Assembly: GCA_028532985.1 (NCBI GenBank)
Contig: JANCIK010000013.1
Location: forward strand, 744,001-808,000
DNA: 64,000 nt
DNA from: Stropharia rugosoannulata
Taxonomy: Eukaryota > Basidiomycota > Agaricomycetes > Agaricales > Strophariaceae
Direction of reading: 5' to 3'
The position numbers and the translations under genes are program-made. This document shows, piece after piece, positions 1-10,691 of the stretch (its first letter is position 1; each line of letters starts with the position of its first letter). The notes under the pieces are model-generated. The model did no database searches. It was not told where the DNA came from and saw only the letters and a program-made list of their open reading frames with translations.

Positions 1-451
1 ACTCAAGGACTTGCAGAACGTCATTGACTCTGCTGCGCATGCTCAAAAGTGCGCCTTTTTATTCTCACACATAGTATAACGCTAATCGGCACTTTTCAGA
101 CTGTTCGCCTCCCTAGCTGCGGATAAGTCGTCGGTCGTACCCTATGATCGCGAGATTGCAGGACACCGACGGAAGTACGGAGAGAGTTTGCTTCGTAAAG
201 CTGAAGAGCACCTGTCCAATCAACGGCAATTCGAGGCTGAGACGCAGGCAAGGCTCGACGCTGCTAGGCAGAGACGACAAGAGGAGAAGGAGCGCGCGGA
301 GGCATTGAAAGTGAGTATATCACGAAATACTTTGTTACGGGCAGTATGGCTGATGACGTACTTACAGCGAGCGCGTTTGGAACAAGAGCGCATTGAAGAA
401 GAGAATTGGATACTCAAAACCCATGTTCTCTGTTTAGCCCGGGCCTTTTGA
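1..451 (+). CDS. CTR9-like protein, C-terminal part (5' end outside window, tail truncated)
   Basis: Three exons (1-48, 100-310, 368-451) joined by clean GT...AG introns encode the end of a protein resembling Ctr9, the TPR scaffold subunit of the PAF1 complex that accompanies RNA polymerase II. Visible are a TPR-like end (LQNVIDSAAHAQKLF), the stretch RRKYGESLLRKAEEHL and a charged coiled coil rich in Q, R and E ending in LEQERIEEEN. In Ctr9 this helix runs on into a long charged tail. Here it changes to WILKTHVLCLARAF and stops at 449-451, so the acidic/basic tail is missing. The homology is recalled from family knowledge, not searched. It may be a functional short form, but a truncated host-gene copy fits the other fragments nearby. 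Confidence 0.6.
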
Positions 452-694
452 GCCTATCTATTGCATGATCTGCAATACCCTCTGCAATGTGTGAACGAAC
501 TCGATAAAAAGAGCAATGTGTTGCGCCGTGCTGGTTCCCGTACAGCGGAAGTAGAGCCGTCTTATCTGCTAAGGGGTAAAAATAATCTATTTTTATTGCT
601 ATCAGCCGAATTCATGCGGTACGTCTGTCGATAAGCCTCTTAAGCTTACGCATCTACGACGCTGGCCGTCTCGATCCTCTCCTCTCCTTTGCAT

Positions 695-1941
695 ATGGGC
701 AATCAACCATCCTCGCGCATTCCTTCTCCCATCAAGTCCACTTTCGACGAGAAGGATGAATACATGGAAGTAACCAACTCACTTGACGCGCTGGCCGTCG
801 CCACCCCTCTGTCCAGCACTGGCTCGCTGACGCTTGGTCATGTTGCGTCCTGGGAGGCTGCAGCGTCCAACAATCCTAAGGTACAGCTTGCACGCACAGT
901 CTTCTCGCAGTGCGACATGCGCGACGTCCTCAAGACCCGCACGTCGAAGATCAAGGAACAGCACCTCTTCAACCACAGCATCGACTTCAAGACCGGACCT
1001 ATCACAAACCAGAGGAGCAGCGGCCGGTGCTGGCTGTTTGCAACTACCAATGTTCTACGCTATGGGATCATGAGGCGACTGAAGCTTAAAGAATTCCAGC
1101 TCTCTCAAGTACGTCAATCCTGCATGATTAATGACCACTTCTAAGGCCTCTACAGTCGTACCTCTTCTTCTGGGACAAGCTCAACAAGTCAAACTACTAC
1201 CTTGAACTCATGATTGAGAACTCTGAGCTTCCCATTGATGATCGTCTCATCAGCCATCTCTCTGGCGACCTCATCAGCGACGGCGGCCAGTGGGACATGG
1301 TCGTCAACCTGATCGAGGCCTACGGTATCGTACCCCAGTCTGTGTATCCCGAGTCCACGCACTCCTCGCTCTCAGCTCCCCTCAACGCTATCCTGAAGAC
1401 TAAGCTCCGTGAACATGCTCTTATTCTCAGGACATTGGCCGACACTCTCCGGGGCTCTCATGTCAAGGAGCAAACGGTCGTTGCCACTCTTCGAGCGAAG
1501 AAGGAAGAGTTAATCAAAGAGGTTTATGGCATCATGACCGCAACGCTGGGTGTTCCCCCGAACCCCAACAAGCGGTTCGTCTGGGAGTATGAGGACACGG
1601 AGCACAAGGTCGGCCACTGGGAGGGTTCTCCCAAGGATTTCTTCGAGCAATTCGCTAGCAAGCCTTTCTCCGTCCGTTCTTTTGTTATTTTGGAGAGTCA
1701 ACTCCGGCTGACATGGATATTGCATAGCCTCTTGATTCATTCTCGCTCATCAATGATCCGCGCAACGCCTATAACAAACTATACACCGTCGACAAATTGG
1801 GTAACGTTTGGGGCGGCAGGCCTATCCTCTGTACGTTCAAGAATATATTTACTTTAACAGCAAAATTATGCTGACTGCTTTCAAGATGTCAACACAGAGA
1901 TTGAGAACATGAAGGCTATGGTCAGACTATCTCACTGCTGA
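695..1941 (+). pseudogene. Bleomycin hydrolase-like cysteine protease (peptidase C1B), 3'-truncated
   Basis: Bleomycin hydrolases (yeast Lap3/Blh1) are cytosolic papain-fold aminopeptidases forming hexamers. Exons 695-1108, 1156-1671, 1728-1830 and 1886-1941 splice with GT...AG introns in consistent phase. The catalytic cysteine is present in NQRSSGRCWLFA, followed by FFWDKLNKSNYYLE, LISDGGQWDM, FVWEYEDTEHKVGHW and DKLGNVWGGRPILYVNTE. Right after NTEIENMKAMV the frame leaves the family and stops within six codons (1939-1941). The C-terminal third, carrying the catalytic His and Asn, is absent and was not seen downstream. The product cannot be an active protease, so this is a 3'-truncated copy. 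Start chosen at MGNQPSS; an ATG two codons upstream is also possible. Confidence 0.82.
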
Positions 1942-1948
1942 ATCTGTC

Positions 1949-2260
1949 GACGGGCCTGTAGAGCCTGCAGAGACGGTTCTGCCACCACTTGCCCCGCTTG
2001 CCATCGCTCTCGTCGGCCCCACGCTCTGTAGAGCCTGCTGAGACGGTCCTGCCTCCGCTTCCGCCTTCTAAGAGGTCTTCACTTCTTCCTAGCTTGCCGC
2101 CTTCGCCGCCTGCGGGTGAGGCCCCTGTTGGTCCGCCTTTGGACCGATCTTCTCTTTTGCCAAGCTTGCCCGCCTCATCGATGTTGGACCTCCTGAACAC
2201 AAGTCCTTGTTACCTTCGTTGACGCCCACCCCACCCGGCGAACCGTCTTCTTCACCTGTG
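1949..2260 (+). repeat. Degenerate Ser/Pro-coding repeats
   Basis: About 30 bases beginning CTGTAGAGCCTG occur at roughly 1956 and again near 2026, about 70 bases apart, with scattered substitutions. Downstream the conceptual protein repeats S-L-L-P-S-L followed by Pro/Gly-rich spacers and VGPP, three times up to about 2230. The last copy lies in a different reading frame from the first two, so a one-base indel near 2180 has broken the array. It begins directly where the bleomycin hydrolase homology ends. Confidence 0.55.
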
Positions 2261-4289
2261 TCTCTAGCATCAACCGAGTCCCCTCCCTTGCCGCCTCTGC
2301 CTGAATTGCCTGATGAGCCAGAGTGCGCCGCGTCTCTTACCCAATCCAAGTCTGTTTCTCCTGCTGTTACGTCCACCCAGTCTTCGTCTTCGCTCGCACC
2401 ACCAGCTCCGCGCAGGTGGGCTGCCCCGGCCGATGTTTCATATGAGTCTTCAACCCTTCATCCATCGCTTTCGACGCGGTCTATGGTCTTGCATGACGAG
2501 CCAGAGGTGTCGTTCGAGACTTCTATCTTCAGGCCTAGCGGTTCACCTTCCCAAACCCAAGGCTCCTCCTCTTTGCCACGACTGGAACAATATAAGCAGA
2601 CTTGTGGAAAAAGATCCCTATACTCAGGCTGCAGAAATTCTATCGCGAATCTCTTCTACAGAAAATGGTCAATGGGATCCATCAGAAGCGGATCTACACG
2701 CTCTGCAGACATTAACTTCAAGCGGTAAGATCTTCATAGTAATTCAGCGTGATAAAATTTATGTTCCCATCTATAGAACCCGGTCGGCTTTCTGTCTGCT
2801 CAGCCAATCGCACTGGACAATCTGATTACAGCGGTATGGAGAGAATGGGATGCCAATCATGTGAAGCAGGATGACAACGGCGACGTCTTGAAGACTTTTA
2901 TACAAGGCCTTTCAGCGTTTGAGACCTCTCCCCAACGCATTTATTTCTACTGTCTACTGGAGAAGATGCTACAGGAAATCGTCAATTTGTTCGGTAAACC
3001 TACCATTGGTGCAGGTTTGATCTCCGGGACCAATCAAACGTCTCTCTCTGTCTCTGCCCTTGTTGACCAGTCTGTTCCCGCGTCTGAGTCCATCCCTACT
3101 GTGCCTGATGAACAACCTTCCTCTAAACATGGGACGAACTCTTCCTCTGGGCTTGATAAGAAGACCATAACACCTCCCTCCGAGGGCGACACAAAGTCTG
3201 TGTCTGCGTCTGAAGATCATAAGGCTGCTCTTGAGTCATTTTCTTTAAAACAGCATAAGCGCTATGATATGCTCGACACTGCTCTTCGCAGACTACAGTG
3301 AGTAACGTTACAATGGGTTCTGCATATAATTCTTATTCTTATGTTTGATAGGCGTCCATGCACTGTTTTCGCCATAATCGTCGGCATTGATTCCTATAAG
3401 AGTTGGACTATTCCGGACATTCCGGGATGTGTTGATGACGCCAACGCCTTTGCTGCCTATCTGATAGATGATCTCAAGACACCAGCTCGTCAAGTTACAG
3501 TCTTACGCAACGAAATGGCAACACGCGCGAGTATCATTTCTTCTTTTCAAGCTATACGGGAAAACATCTACATCAGTCCGGGAGACCAAGTCCTTTTCTA
3601 CTTCTCTGGCGTCGGTTATCAGGTGTCTTTTTCGGAGGACGAGCAATTGGAATCCGCGCAGGTCATTATACCCTATGACTATAACCCATTCGAGCAGGTG
3701 TTCCCGTTGTCCGACAGAACGCTTTCGTTACAACTGCAAAGTATCGTTGACACCTGTGGTGCGAATGCGGTATGTTAATTTTACTTGATATAGCATTATT
3801 ACTTGGCCTTAACGTCACATCACCACTTGTCAGGTTATTATCCAAGACTGCGGATTCACCGCTACTACGCACGAGCATCTCAATCTCGCAGCTGAAGATC
3901 GTGAAAACTCAACTTCGCAGAGCCAGAAAATCAATGATCTTATCTTCGTCAAAGCTTGCCTTCCAGATAAATACCCAACCAGATACACCTTACAACCAGG
4001 CTTACGTGATAGTGCATACAGCCCCTTCACGATTACATTACTGCATGCGCTACGAGAGCCGTCATTGCATGCAAGTATAACTTACGCCGAGCTTCTCCAG
4101 CTCATGAAAGATTTGCACGAGTAAGACCGTACTTACCAAATGTGTCGTCTGTCATACTTACGCTATTTCTGCTTCAGAGAGGTCGAATGTCCCGTGGATA
4201 GCCGCTTTTTGTCTCATCCAGTCTTCAATGCTTCCTATCACGTATATCACCGTTTTACACAGGACTCTCTTCCAATACCCTGTCCATAA
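2207..4289 (+). CDS. Metacaspase-like (peptidase C14 fold) protein with degenerate active site
   Basis: The best-supported part is 2777-4289. Exons 2777-3299, about 3352-3765, about 3833-4120 and 4178-4289 join in phase. The exon from 3352 opens with the caspase p20 signature: TVFAIIVGIDSYKSW, then IPGCVDDANAFAAYL, then QVTVLRNEMATRASII and DQVLFYF. In active metacaspases the next motif is S-G-H-G with the catalytic His; here it reads SGVGYQ. The catalytic Cys motif D-C-C-H-S-G corresponds to QDCGFTA, so that Cys also seems lost. Upstream lies Ser/Pro-rich sequence and a helical stretch (DPYTQAAEILSRIS). Frame changes near 2180, 2580 and 2725 cannot be resolved by splicing, so the 5' limit is arbitrary and the gene may be decaying. 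C14 assignment is good; activity is unlikely. Confidence 0.6.
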
Positions 4290-6073
4290 CGTTACGCGAA
4301 TAGGGAACACGTTCCGCACGTCCATTGGCGGCATACTCACGATCCCAGGAACAACAGCATCTGAATTGGAGGCTGAGACGGAGCTCTCGCCCCTTCTACC
4401 TCTGACGCCCGTGCCCCAACTTCCGCCGTCTATATCCTCTGTGTCTGATGAGCTCACCCCGACGAGCCTGACGTTCGCTTCTGAGTCGGTTCTCTCAGAG
4501 GAGTCGAGTTCGCTGGGCCGAACGCTGTCGATGTACTCGACTACTTCTTACATGTCGCAGTCTTCACTTCGATCGTTGGTGTTCGATTCGCATTCGTTGG
4601 TTGACTTTGATGAGCCAAGGCAGCAGTGGGAAGAGCCTGCGTGGGAAGTGTCGTTGGATCTGATACCGGAAGTTGAGCCTGAGACGATTCCTGAGGCAGA
4701 GACAATGTCAGAGCTGTCGACTGAACCATCCGTACCGTCATCTGTAAGTCTTTCATTATCTCTCTATTTTAATGTTTGTATCCTGAAGTTAGTCTAGCCT
4801 TCTCTTCCTCCTAGCGATGACTTAAGTAAAGACATCACCCCCGAAGCGTCTCTTAGGGTTAGCATCGCAACGCCTCAAGGAAGCGGAGATACAGTAAAGT
4901 CAAGTCTGCGCACAGTGCCGTCACTTAGCGAAGTTACAGAGCGCGACCTTTCGCGCAACATCGACCGCTTGGCTGACCAGCTGCACAACTATGACACTAC
5001 ACGCGGCGTGGAAAGTCAGGATATCGCAAATAACGTTCGGGCACTGCGAGACGAGCTGAGGGACCTTGCCGAGTACTTGCATCGTCCTAGAACACCGGTG
5101 GCCCCTGTTGTTATCGCGGCGCCCGTTGAAGCTCCCGCGCCGGCTCCGGCACCGACTCCTGCACCGATCGTGGTCATGCAGGCGCCAGTGGCTGCCCCGG
5201 CCCTGCCAGAGGCTGAGCGCGCAGAGGCAGGTGAAATACAATACGTGGAACGACCGCTCCCGCCGTCGCCTGCGCCTGTAGTCGAGGCGCCTCCACCGCC
5301 ACCGCCAGCACCTGCAACCCCGCCAACTGTGCGTACTATGCCTAACGCACCTATGACGGACCGCACGGAGTCGGTAACTGACAGCGCACTGTCTACACTT
5401 GGTGCAGAGGGTGATCGCGTTGGAAAAAGTTGGTATAGGCTTTCCCAGCAAGGACAGAGGGTTAGTGCACCGTATATTCCCATGCCACCTGCTCCTGTAA
5501 GTCATACTTGATCTGTAGTGAATTCACGAGATGCTGATCTTCTTTCTAGATGCAAATTCAGCTTCCACCTCTATTTGATTCGCTGATGGAAATTTGAGAG
5601 TTCGTTTTGTAACATTTTTTGCTCAGACTTCGTGTGTCTAATGTTTGCTCTAGGAGAATTGTTTAGCCCAATTGGCGACTGTGGAACAGCAGCGCGAGCT
5701 TATGCGTTCTATGCGTGGTTTGAATGAATCGTTGGAGAGAGATGATCGCCAGTCTGAAATACGCGGGGTACTTGCGCGGGTTGACCATCATCTGGGCGAT
5801 GCCCTTCACGGGTTGCAGATGCAAGGTAGTCTTGAGACGTTTTCAGCTACTTGAACATCTTTTACTAATTAATTCGTATTCCAGCACAGGGACGCCGCCC
5901 TCTCAGCACAGAGTCTTCTGAAACTGACGACGGGACAGAGGCCTATCACGTACCAGGCGGACCAATACATACCCATGCCCGAACCGCAGTTGCAACAGCA
6001 GCCATGGCCCCCACAGGGCTTCCAGCCCTTCTCCGACCGCCCGTCGTCCCCCATGTTCCAGCACCCGATTTGA
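4228..6073 (+). CDS. Uncharacterised Ser/Pro-rich protein with coiled-coil segments
   Basis: No function is recognised. Exons 4228-4743 and 4798-5496 join in phase 0. They continue at 5655-5824 (after a 158-base intron, or via a short exon at 5550 that runs into a stop) and about 5882-6073. Order: a Ser/Thr/Glu-rich region (ELEAETELSPLLPLTP, ESVLSEESSSLGRTLSMYS); a predicted helical segment (DLSRNIDRLADQLHNYDTTR, then ALRDELRDLAEYLHR); a long Ala/Pro tract; a second helical block (QQRELMRSMRGLNESLERD, VLARVDHHLGDALHGLQMQ); and a Pro-rich tail ending VPMFQHPI. I recall similar repeated RELMR-MRGLNE-LERD blocks in uncharacterised agaricomycete proteins. Its first 60 bases overlap the metacaspase-like gene in another frame, so the real start is uncertain. 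Confidence 0.5.
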
Positions 6074-6205
6074 GCGGCTCTGCCTAGTCCCCGGGGTTTT
6101 CACGTGAGGTACGGCTTGATTGAAACTCAGCTTGTATATTTCTTCAGACATGACTTGGACACGACCGTATACCTTCAACACGACGCGACGCGTTTTGTTT
6201 ACAGC

Positions 6206-6250
6206 CAAGGTGGGAAAAGTCATCCAGCTTGGATGACTTTTCCCACCTTG
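6206..6250. repeat. Perfect 21-bp inverted repeat with 3-base loop
   Basis: Arms 6206-6226 (beginning CAAGGTGGGAAAAG) and 6230-6250 are exact reverse complements separated by GCT. It lies just past the end of the Ser/Pro-rich gene. It could be a tiny foldback insertion or a transcript-end hairpin. No target-site duplication was identified. Confidence 0.8.
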
Positions 6251-7218
6251 CTTGGGAGTCCTGTGGGTCTATCTATGTAAGTGTCAAACTATCTTCTGGG
6301 AGTTACTGATCGAGGATTTTTGCAGATCTGAGCAATTGCTTCCCATGCCCCAATTCTACCATCCCGACCAAACCAGCCCTCGCTATTCACATCTCTTCCA
6401 CAGCAGCGGACTTCGGCCATACAAAGAAACTGCATATGAATCTACCTTGCGCATCGACGTGCGTGATGTTCTCGAAGATGGGGTCTTTGAAGGGTGGCAT
6501 AGGATGGCCATGGTGCGTTGTGTTTGCCCTTGTCTCGACGTTAACTGATTGGACTCACTGATTGGACTCGGTGTGCACGGGGAATAGTACATGAGAAGAT
6601 GGGGCAACAGCGTGGCCAGCTAGAGGAGGAGAAGGAGATGCAGGGCGCCCAACTTCGGGGTTGTATCGCACTGCTTGAAACCCCTCCATTGGAGGAGCCA
6701 ACGGCAACACAATCCATGATTTCTCCATCATCAAAGTACATGCTCCTTCAACACTACTGGCCCCAGCTGGACTAATGATGACGACCATCACCCCACTACC
6801 GAACTCTGCCTCGCAGCTGGATAAGCTCATTAATCAGTGGGCTGCCGACATCATTCCTGCCTCTGTCACCTCCCTCTTCTTCAAGGTCGACAACTACTTT
6901 CCTCCAAGTCCCGGGGTCTAGGGGATAACAACGGCAGTGACGACAACATACTGTAGTACTCAATTTGTCTGTACTGTAAATTTGAAATAATAATTGATAC
7001 TTACATATATGTTTAACCCGCAATTCTTGTGAAGAATCAATGAAGATCAGAGATCAATATTTCTTCACGCAGTTTGCCGCTTAATTAAGCGGTTCAAATC
7101 TCTTCTTGCCACTCACCTGGTTTCACTCTTGCATTTGTCTTGCTCACCCTCGCGTGTCCTCTCTGCATTCTCTGCATTTCCATCTTCTCTGATTCCTTCT
7201 TAGTCAGGACCTGCTAGT
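6251..7218 (+). other. Region without a convincing gene; short degenerate coding traces
   Basis: Short open stretches exist: 6252-6548 (including STLRIDVRDVLEDGVFEG), about 6585-6775 (a Gln/Glu-rich helix RGQLEEEKEMQGAQLRG followed by LLETPPLEEPTA), and 6776-6922 (SQLDKLINQWAADII ending at TAG). Their order and helical character suggest the rubble of one gene, but no splice set joins them and no family is recognised. The last 150 bases are pyrimidine-rich (for example CATTTCCATCTTCTCTGATTC), plausible promoter sequence for the gene starting at 7219. Confidence 0.3.
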
Positions 7219-10200
7219 ATGGCTGCAGTTCTCGCACTATCTGAAAGAGAACTTCAAATCATTATCAATTCTTTGCTGGCAACAAACCTTGCTCAGGCCG
7301 GTTCTGAAACGTCATGGGAGAACATTCACTTGGTGTCAAAGCTTCAGTCGGCTATCTCATGTAGTTCTGGCAGCTTTCCAGAACGGCAAACATCTATTTG
7401 CATTACGGCTAGCAGAAGCTGTCACTTTACGGTGTGTCATAAATATCTTAACGACATTCGTGCCAAATCTGATCAAAGTTTATTGTTCTCTTCTAGGACC
7501 CAGGAGCACCTGGTGATGTAATGAATATGACACCAGATCCAGCTCCTCCACAAGATGCAAATGAACCACCGGCAAGCCCTACAGCATCAGAGGTTAGGGC
7601 ATGGGCAATGGACCTAGGCTATAATCCTAATGGAGGAGCAAGAGGAAGAGGTGATGGGGGTGGGGGTGGAGGGGGTGGAGGAGGGAGAGGGAGAGGAGGG
7701 GGTGAAGGGAGAGGAGGAGGAGGTGGTGGAGGGGGAGGAGGAAGAGGTGGTGGTGGAGGAGGAGGAGGAGGAGGAGGGGGTGGAAGGGGAAGAGGAAGAG
7801 GTTATGTACGCATTCCATGGGAGTGCAATAGAGGAGGAGAGGATATTCAAGTCATTAATCAAAATCACGGTGCTGTCAATGCTCTTGCAAATTACTTTGT
7901 GAATGACGATCAGGCGGAGCAGCATAATCCCAATCTTGCAGATCTCGATCAACCCGGCCTTTATCAAATTGCAGATTTGGATCAAGAAGGCCTTTACACC
8001 ATTGATCCGGAAGAGGATAGCGTGGACTTACAGCATCGTCGAGCCCTATACTCCCAAGCTTCAAGAGTTGGGATTGCTGAGGAGCAAGCATTGGGCCCTC
8101 CTGGCGAAACCTTCCTGTCTTTGCTTGCTGCCCAGGCCTCTTACTGTCTCTCTCCTGCTGACTCAGGCTCTCTCTCTCAAACCCCTCAGCGCCTTCTCGA
8201 CAATATTATGAATGGAGGAATAGACGCTTTACCTCCAACCGTCATCAAATCTACATTCCCCTTGTCTCTGTCGGCTAATCACCTCATGGAAGCCATGAGA
8301 AATCAATCCTTCATATGTTCACGTATCGACGAGGCTAATACCATGGTTCATCTTTCCTACTTTCTGAACTGCATGCAATTTGCGTGCCTCTTTAATCGGT
8401 GAGTCCTTCATTTAATTTTAGCATCTCTATCAGACTAATTTGAATCATCTATCAGATACCGGCATGAACCTGGCTCACTGTCCCAGACAGCTCTATTTAC
8501 CCTAATAGCAAATAATGGAGGAGAAAAGCCAAGCTCTCTGCGACGCTACCTTGCTGACGGAACAGCATGCTGCTTTTTAGCTGGAGGAGGTGAGAATTTA
8601 ACTTATTGCTATGTGACGTTCATTAACATTGGTATCTAAGGCTCTTTTTACATATTGATTTTAATGGCAGGTGCAGGCGTCCGTCCCAGAATCCGCAATT
8701 GGTCCGGTGATACATGCGTGCGGGTTAGTAGGGCATTGCGATTCCCCGCTGACGGTACGTCCTTATAATATGCATTCACTGTTATTATTCCAACTCCTCC
8801 ATTACTATAGATCCAAATTCTGATATTATCAAAAAGACAATAATCCCTGCCATAGCATATATGCGTAAAGCATATCCATTAAAGCTGAATATGTTTTTCC
8901 CTGCAGATTTTCTCAAATCCTTCCTGGTTAGCAGTGACGTTGACTGTACTGACCTTGCTGTCACTGATACAATTCTTAACCAATTGTATATTGTAAAGTA
9001 AGTTGTAACAATTTATATGGCGGTTCTAGGTACTGATGCTCTCTATGTAGTGCATTTGTGCTAAACCGAGACTGGGAAGCATGGGCTTCATGCTCTTCTC
9101 CGGCACACGGGATACGATTCCCTCTTGGTGACGTTACAAATTCCGTCATTCCTTCATCTGGATACGGATTACCTATCACTCCTCACCGCCCTCGACATTT
9201 GCGTGAATTCATGTATCCCACTCCATCTCCTAGTCAGCGTTCATCTATGACAAGAGCCAGGTCAGCATCACCTACTCCAACTCGCTTTTCCTCGCCTCTT
9301 CTGGCACTTGCGCCTACTCCCGCTCCTAGCCATCCTGATCTTATCACCATTACTACCAACTTCAATCCTACTTTGCAGCATAACACAAAGATACGGTATA
9401 GGGATGGTGATAACAGTAAGGAAAAGAGGACCAGATACACAGATATGCAAAGGAGAAAGGCCAAGACAGCAGTGGAGTGTACTGATATACACGACTTTAC
9501 GATGAAGGTATGTTTGTTTCTCTTCTACTGTTATGACTATTCTAATAATTTTCCAGATTCAAGACCAGTTGCAAACTGGGAAAAGGGGCAATGATGGAAA
9601 GTATATACGCCTATCCAGTGCATTTTTGAATACGTAAGTTCTACTTCTTTTGGTTTTGGGTACTACACTTACTTATAATTTTGTGTAGAAAAATACTACG
9701 TATCAATGATAAGTCCGATGAGCTGCTGGTACTGGTAATTCCCACTATGCCGGTACATTTGCGATCCACTCTTTTATCCCAGCTACAAACTGTATTCCCT
9801 TCTCTGAAGTATACAGATTCAGAAGCTGAAGGCGTCGCTCATACTTTTAGCTCTATTCACTTTAGCTATTACAACAGATTTTCAAACCGCGTACGTGTTT
9901 TCTTATATTTTTTCCCTTTATACTGATAAATTTATAGGGTGATGGTGCACCAGCTGACGCCGATCCTACAACTCTTGTCAAGGACGGTAGGAAGAAAACA
10001 AACACGTGTCAGAATGTACCCAGGCAAAGTAACGAACTCAAGAAGCACTCTGATCAGTATCTTAGTATGCAAGAAATATTCAAGCCTGTTTTTGAATGGC
10101 TTAGTGCCCAGGTGAGTACGTCAATTATATATCTTTCCCTTGTCTGATTAGTCTTACTATCATAGCTTTTTTCCCTACTTCCTGAGAAGTTTACTGAACT

Positions 10201-10594
10201 TAGTCAGTTTGTCGACATTCTTCCATGCAGCGACATGTCGCCTGTTTACCCCTTTGGTGGATTTGTTGTCAACCTCAATGTAACCACCAGAATCCACCGT
10301 GACCATGGTGATCAAGATATATGTCTTGTTCTACCTATCTACGATGGTGAAGGAGGTGAACTCTGTTTATTTGAACCAGGACTTGTTCTTGACCTGAATT
10401 CTGGCGACGCTGTTATCTTTCCATCTGCTCGCATTAGTCATTTCAATATGCACTTTAAAGGGTACAGAGCTTCTCTTGTTCTTCATTCTGACAAACAAGG
10501 TCTTGCATGGGTAAAGGACAGGAATGGATGGGAAAATAATGAGTTTATGCATACTTATACGTCGAATAGTAATGATCCTAATATTGGTATCTAG
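7219..10594 (+). CDS. TET/JBP-like 2-oxoglutarate/Fe(II) dioxygenase with Gly-rich N-terminal region
   Basis: A multi-exon gene. Clear introns lie at 8401-8455, around 8590-8670, at about 8755-8811, and further ones to about 10,165. After a short N-terminal part (frame change near 7360-7500 unresolved) comes a Gly/Arg-rich tract, then an uncharacterised helical region of about 600 residues, then the catalytic domain at the C-terminus. That domain shows FGGFVVNLNVTTRIHRDHGD (the H-x-D iron motif is HRD), GGELCLFEPGLVLDLNSGDAV, the distal His in ARISHFNMHF, and the 2OG-binding Arg in YRASLVLHSD. This pattern matches the double-stranded beta-helix of fungal TET/JBP oxygenases, which oxidise 5-methylcytosine and are expanded with DNA transposons in Agaricomycetes. 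The DUF6532 gene starts 97 bases downstream on the same strand. A different 2OG oxygenase subfamily is the main alternative. Confidence 0.65.
7650..7803 (+). repeat. All-purine GGA/GGT-rich tract encoding Gly/Arg-Gly repeats
   Basis: About 150 bases consist of runs of GGAGGA, GGTGGAGG and GGGAGAGG with almost no C on this strand. In the gene's frame it encodes poly-Gly with interspersed Arg (GRGRG). The base composition is far from that of the flanking exons and the tract has many G-runs able to form quadruplexes. Confidence 0.85.
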
Positions 10595-10691
10595 TAGATT
10601 ATATAATCTGACTTAAATATATACTTTCTTAATTTCCTTTTGACTTGACTGCCACGACGTTACTTTGCTTTGCTTCTTACCACCCCCTACA

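Noticed and set aside
4921..5505. Long complement-strand open frames opposite the Ala/Pro-rich exon
   Set aside because: Composition shadow of a GC-rich repetitive coding exon; Arg/Cys-rich or Gly/Ala-rich translation with no start context or family.
6206..6290. Helitron 3' end
   Set aside because: A hairpin is present, but no CTRR terminus follows at the expected distance and no Rep/helicase gene is adjacent.
7614..7985. Open frames on both strands across the purine tract (poly-Glu, poly-Ser/Pro)
   Set aside because: They arise from the GGA repeat being open in all frames; only the Gly-rich frame connects to splice-consistent exons.
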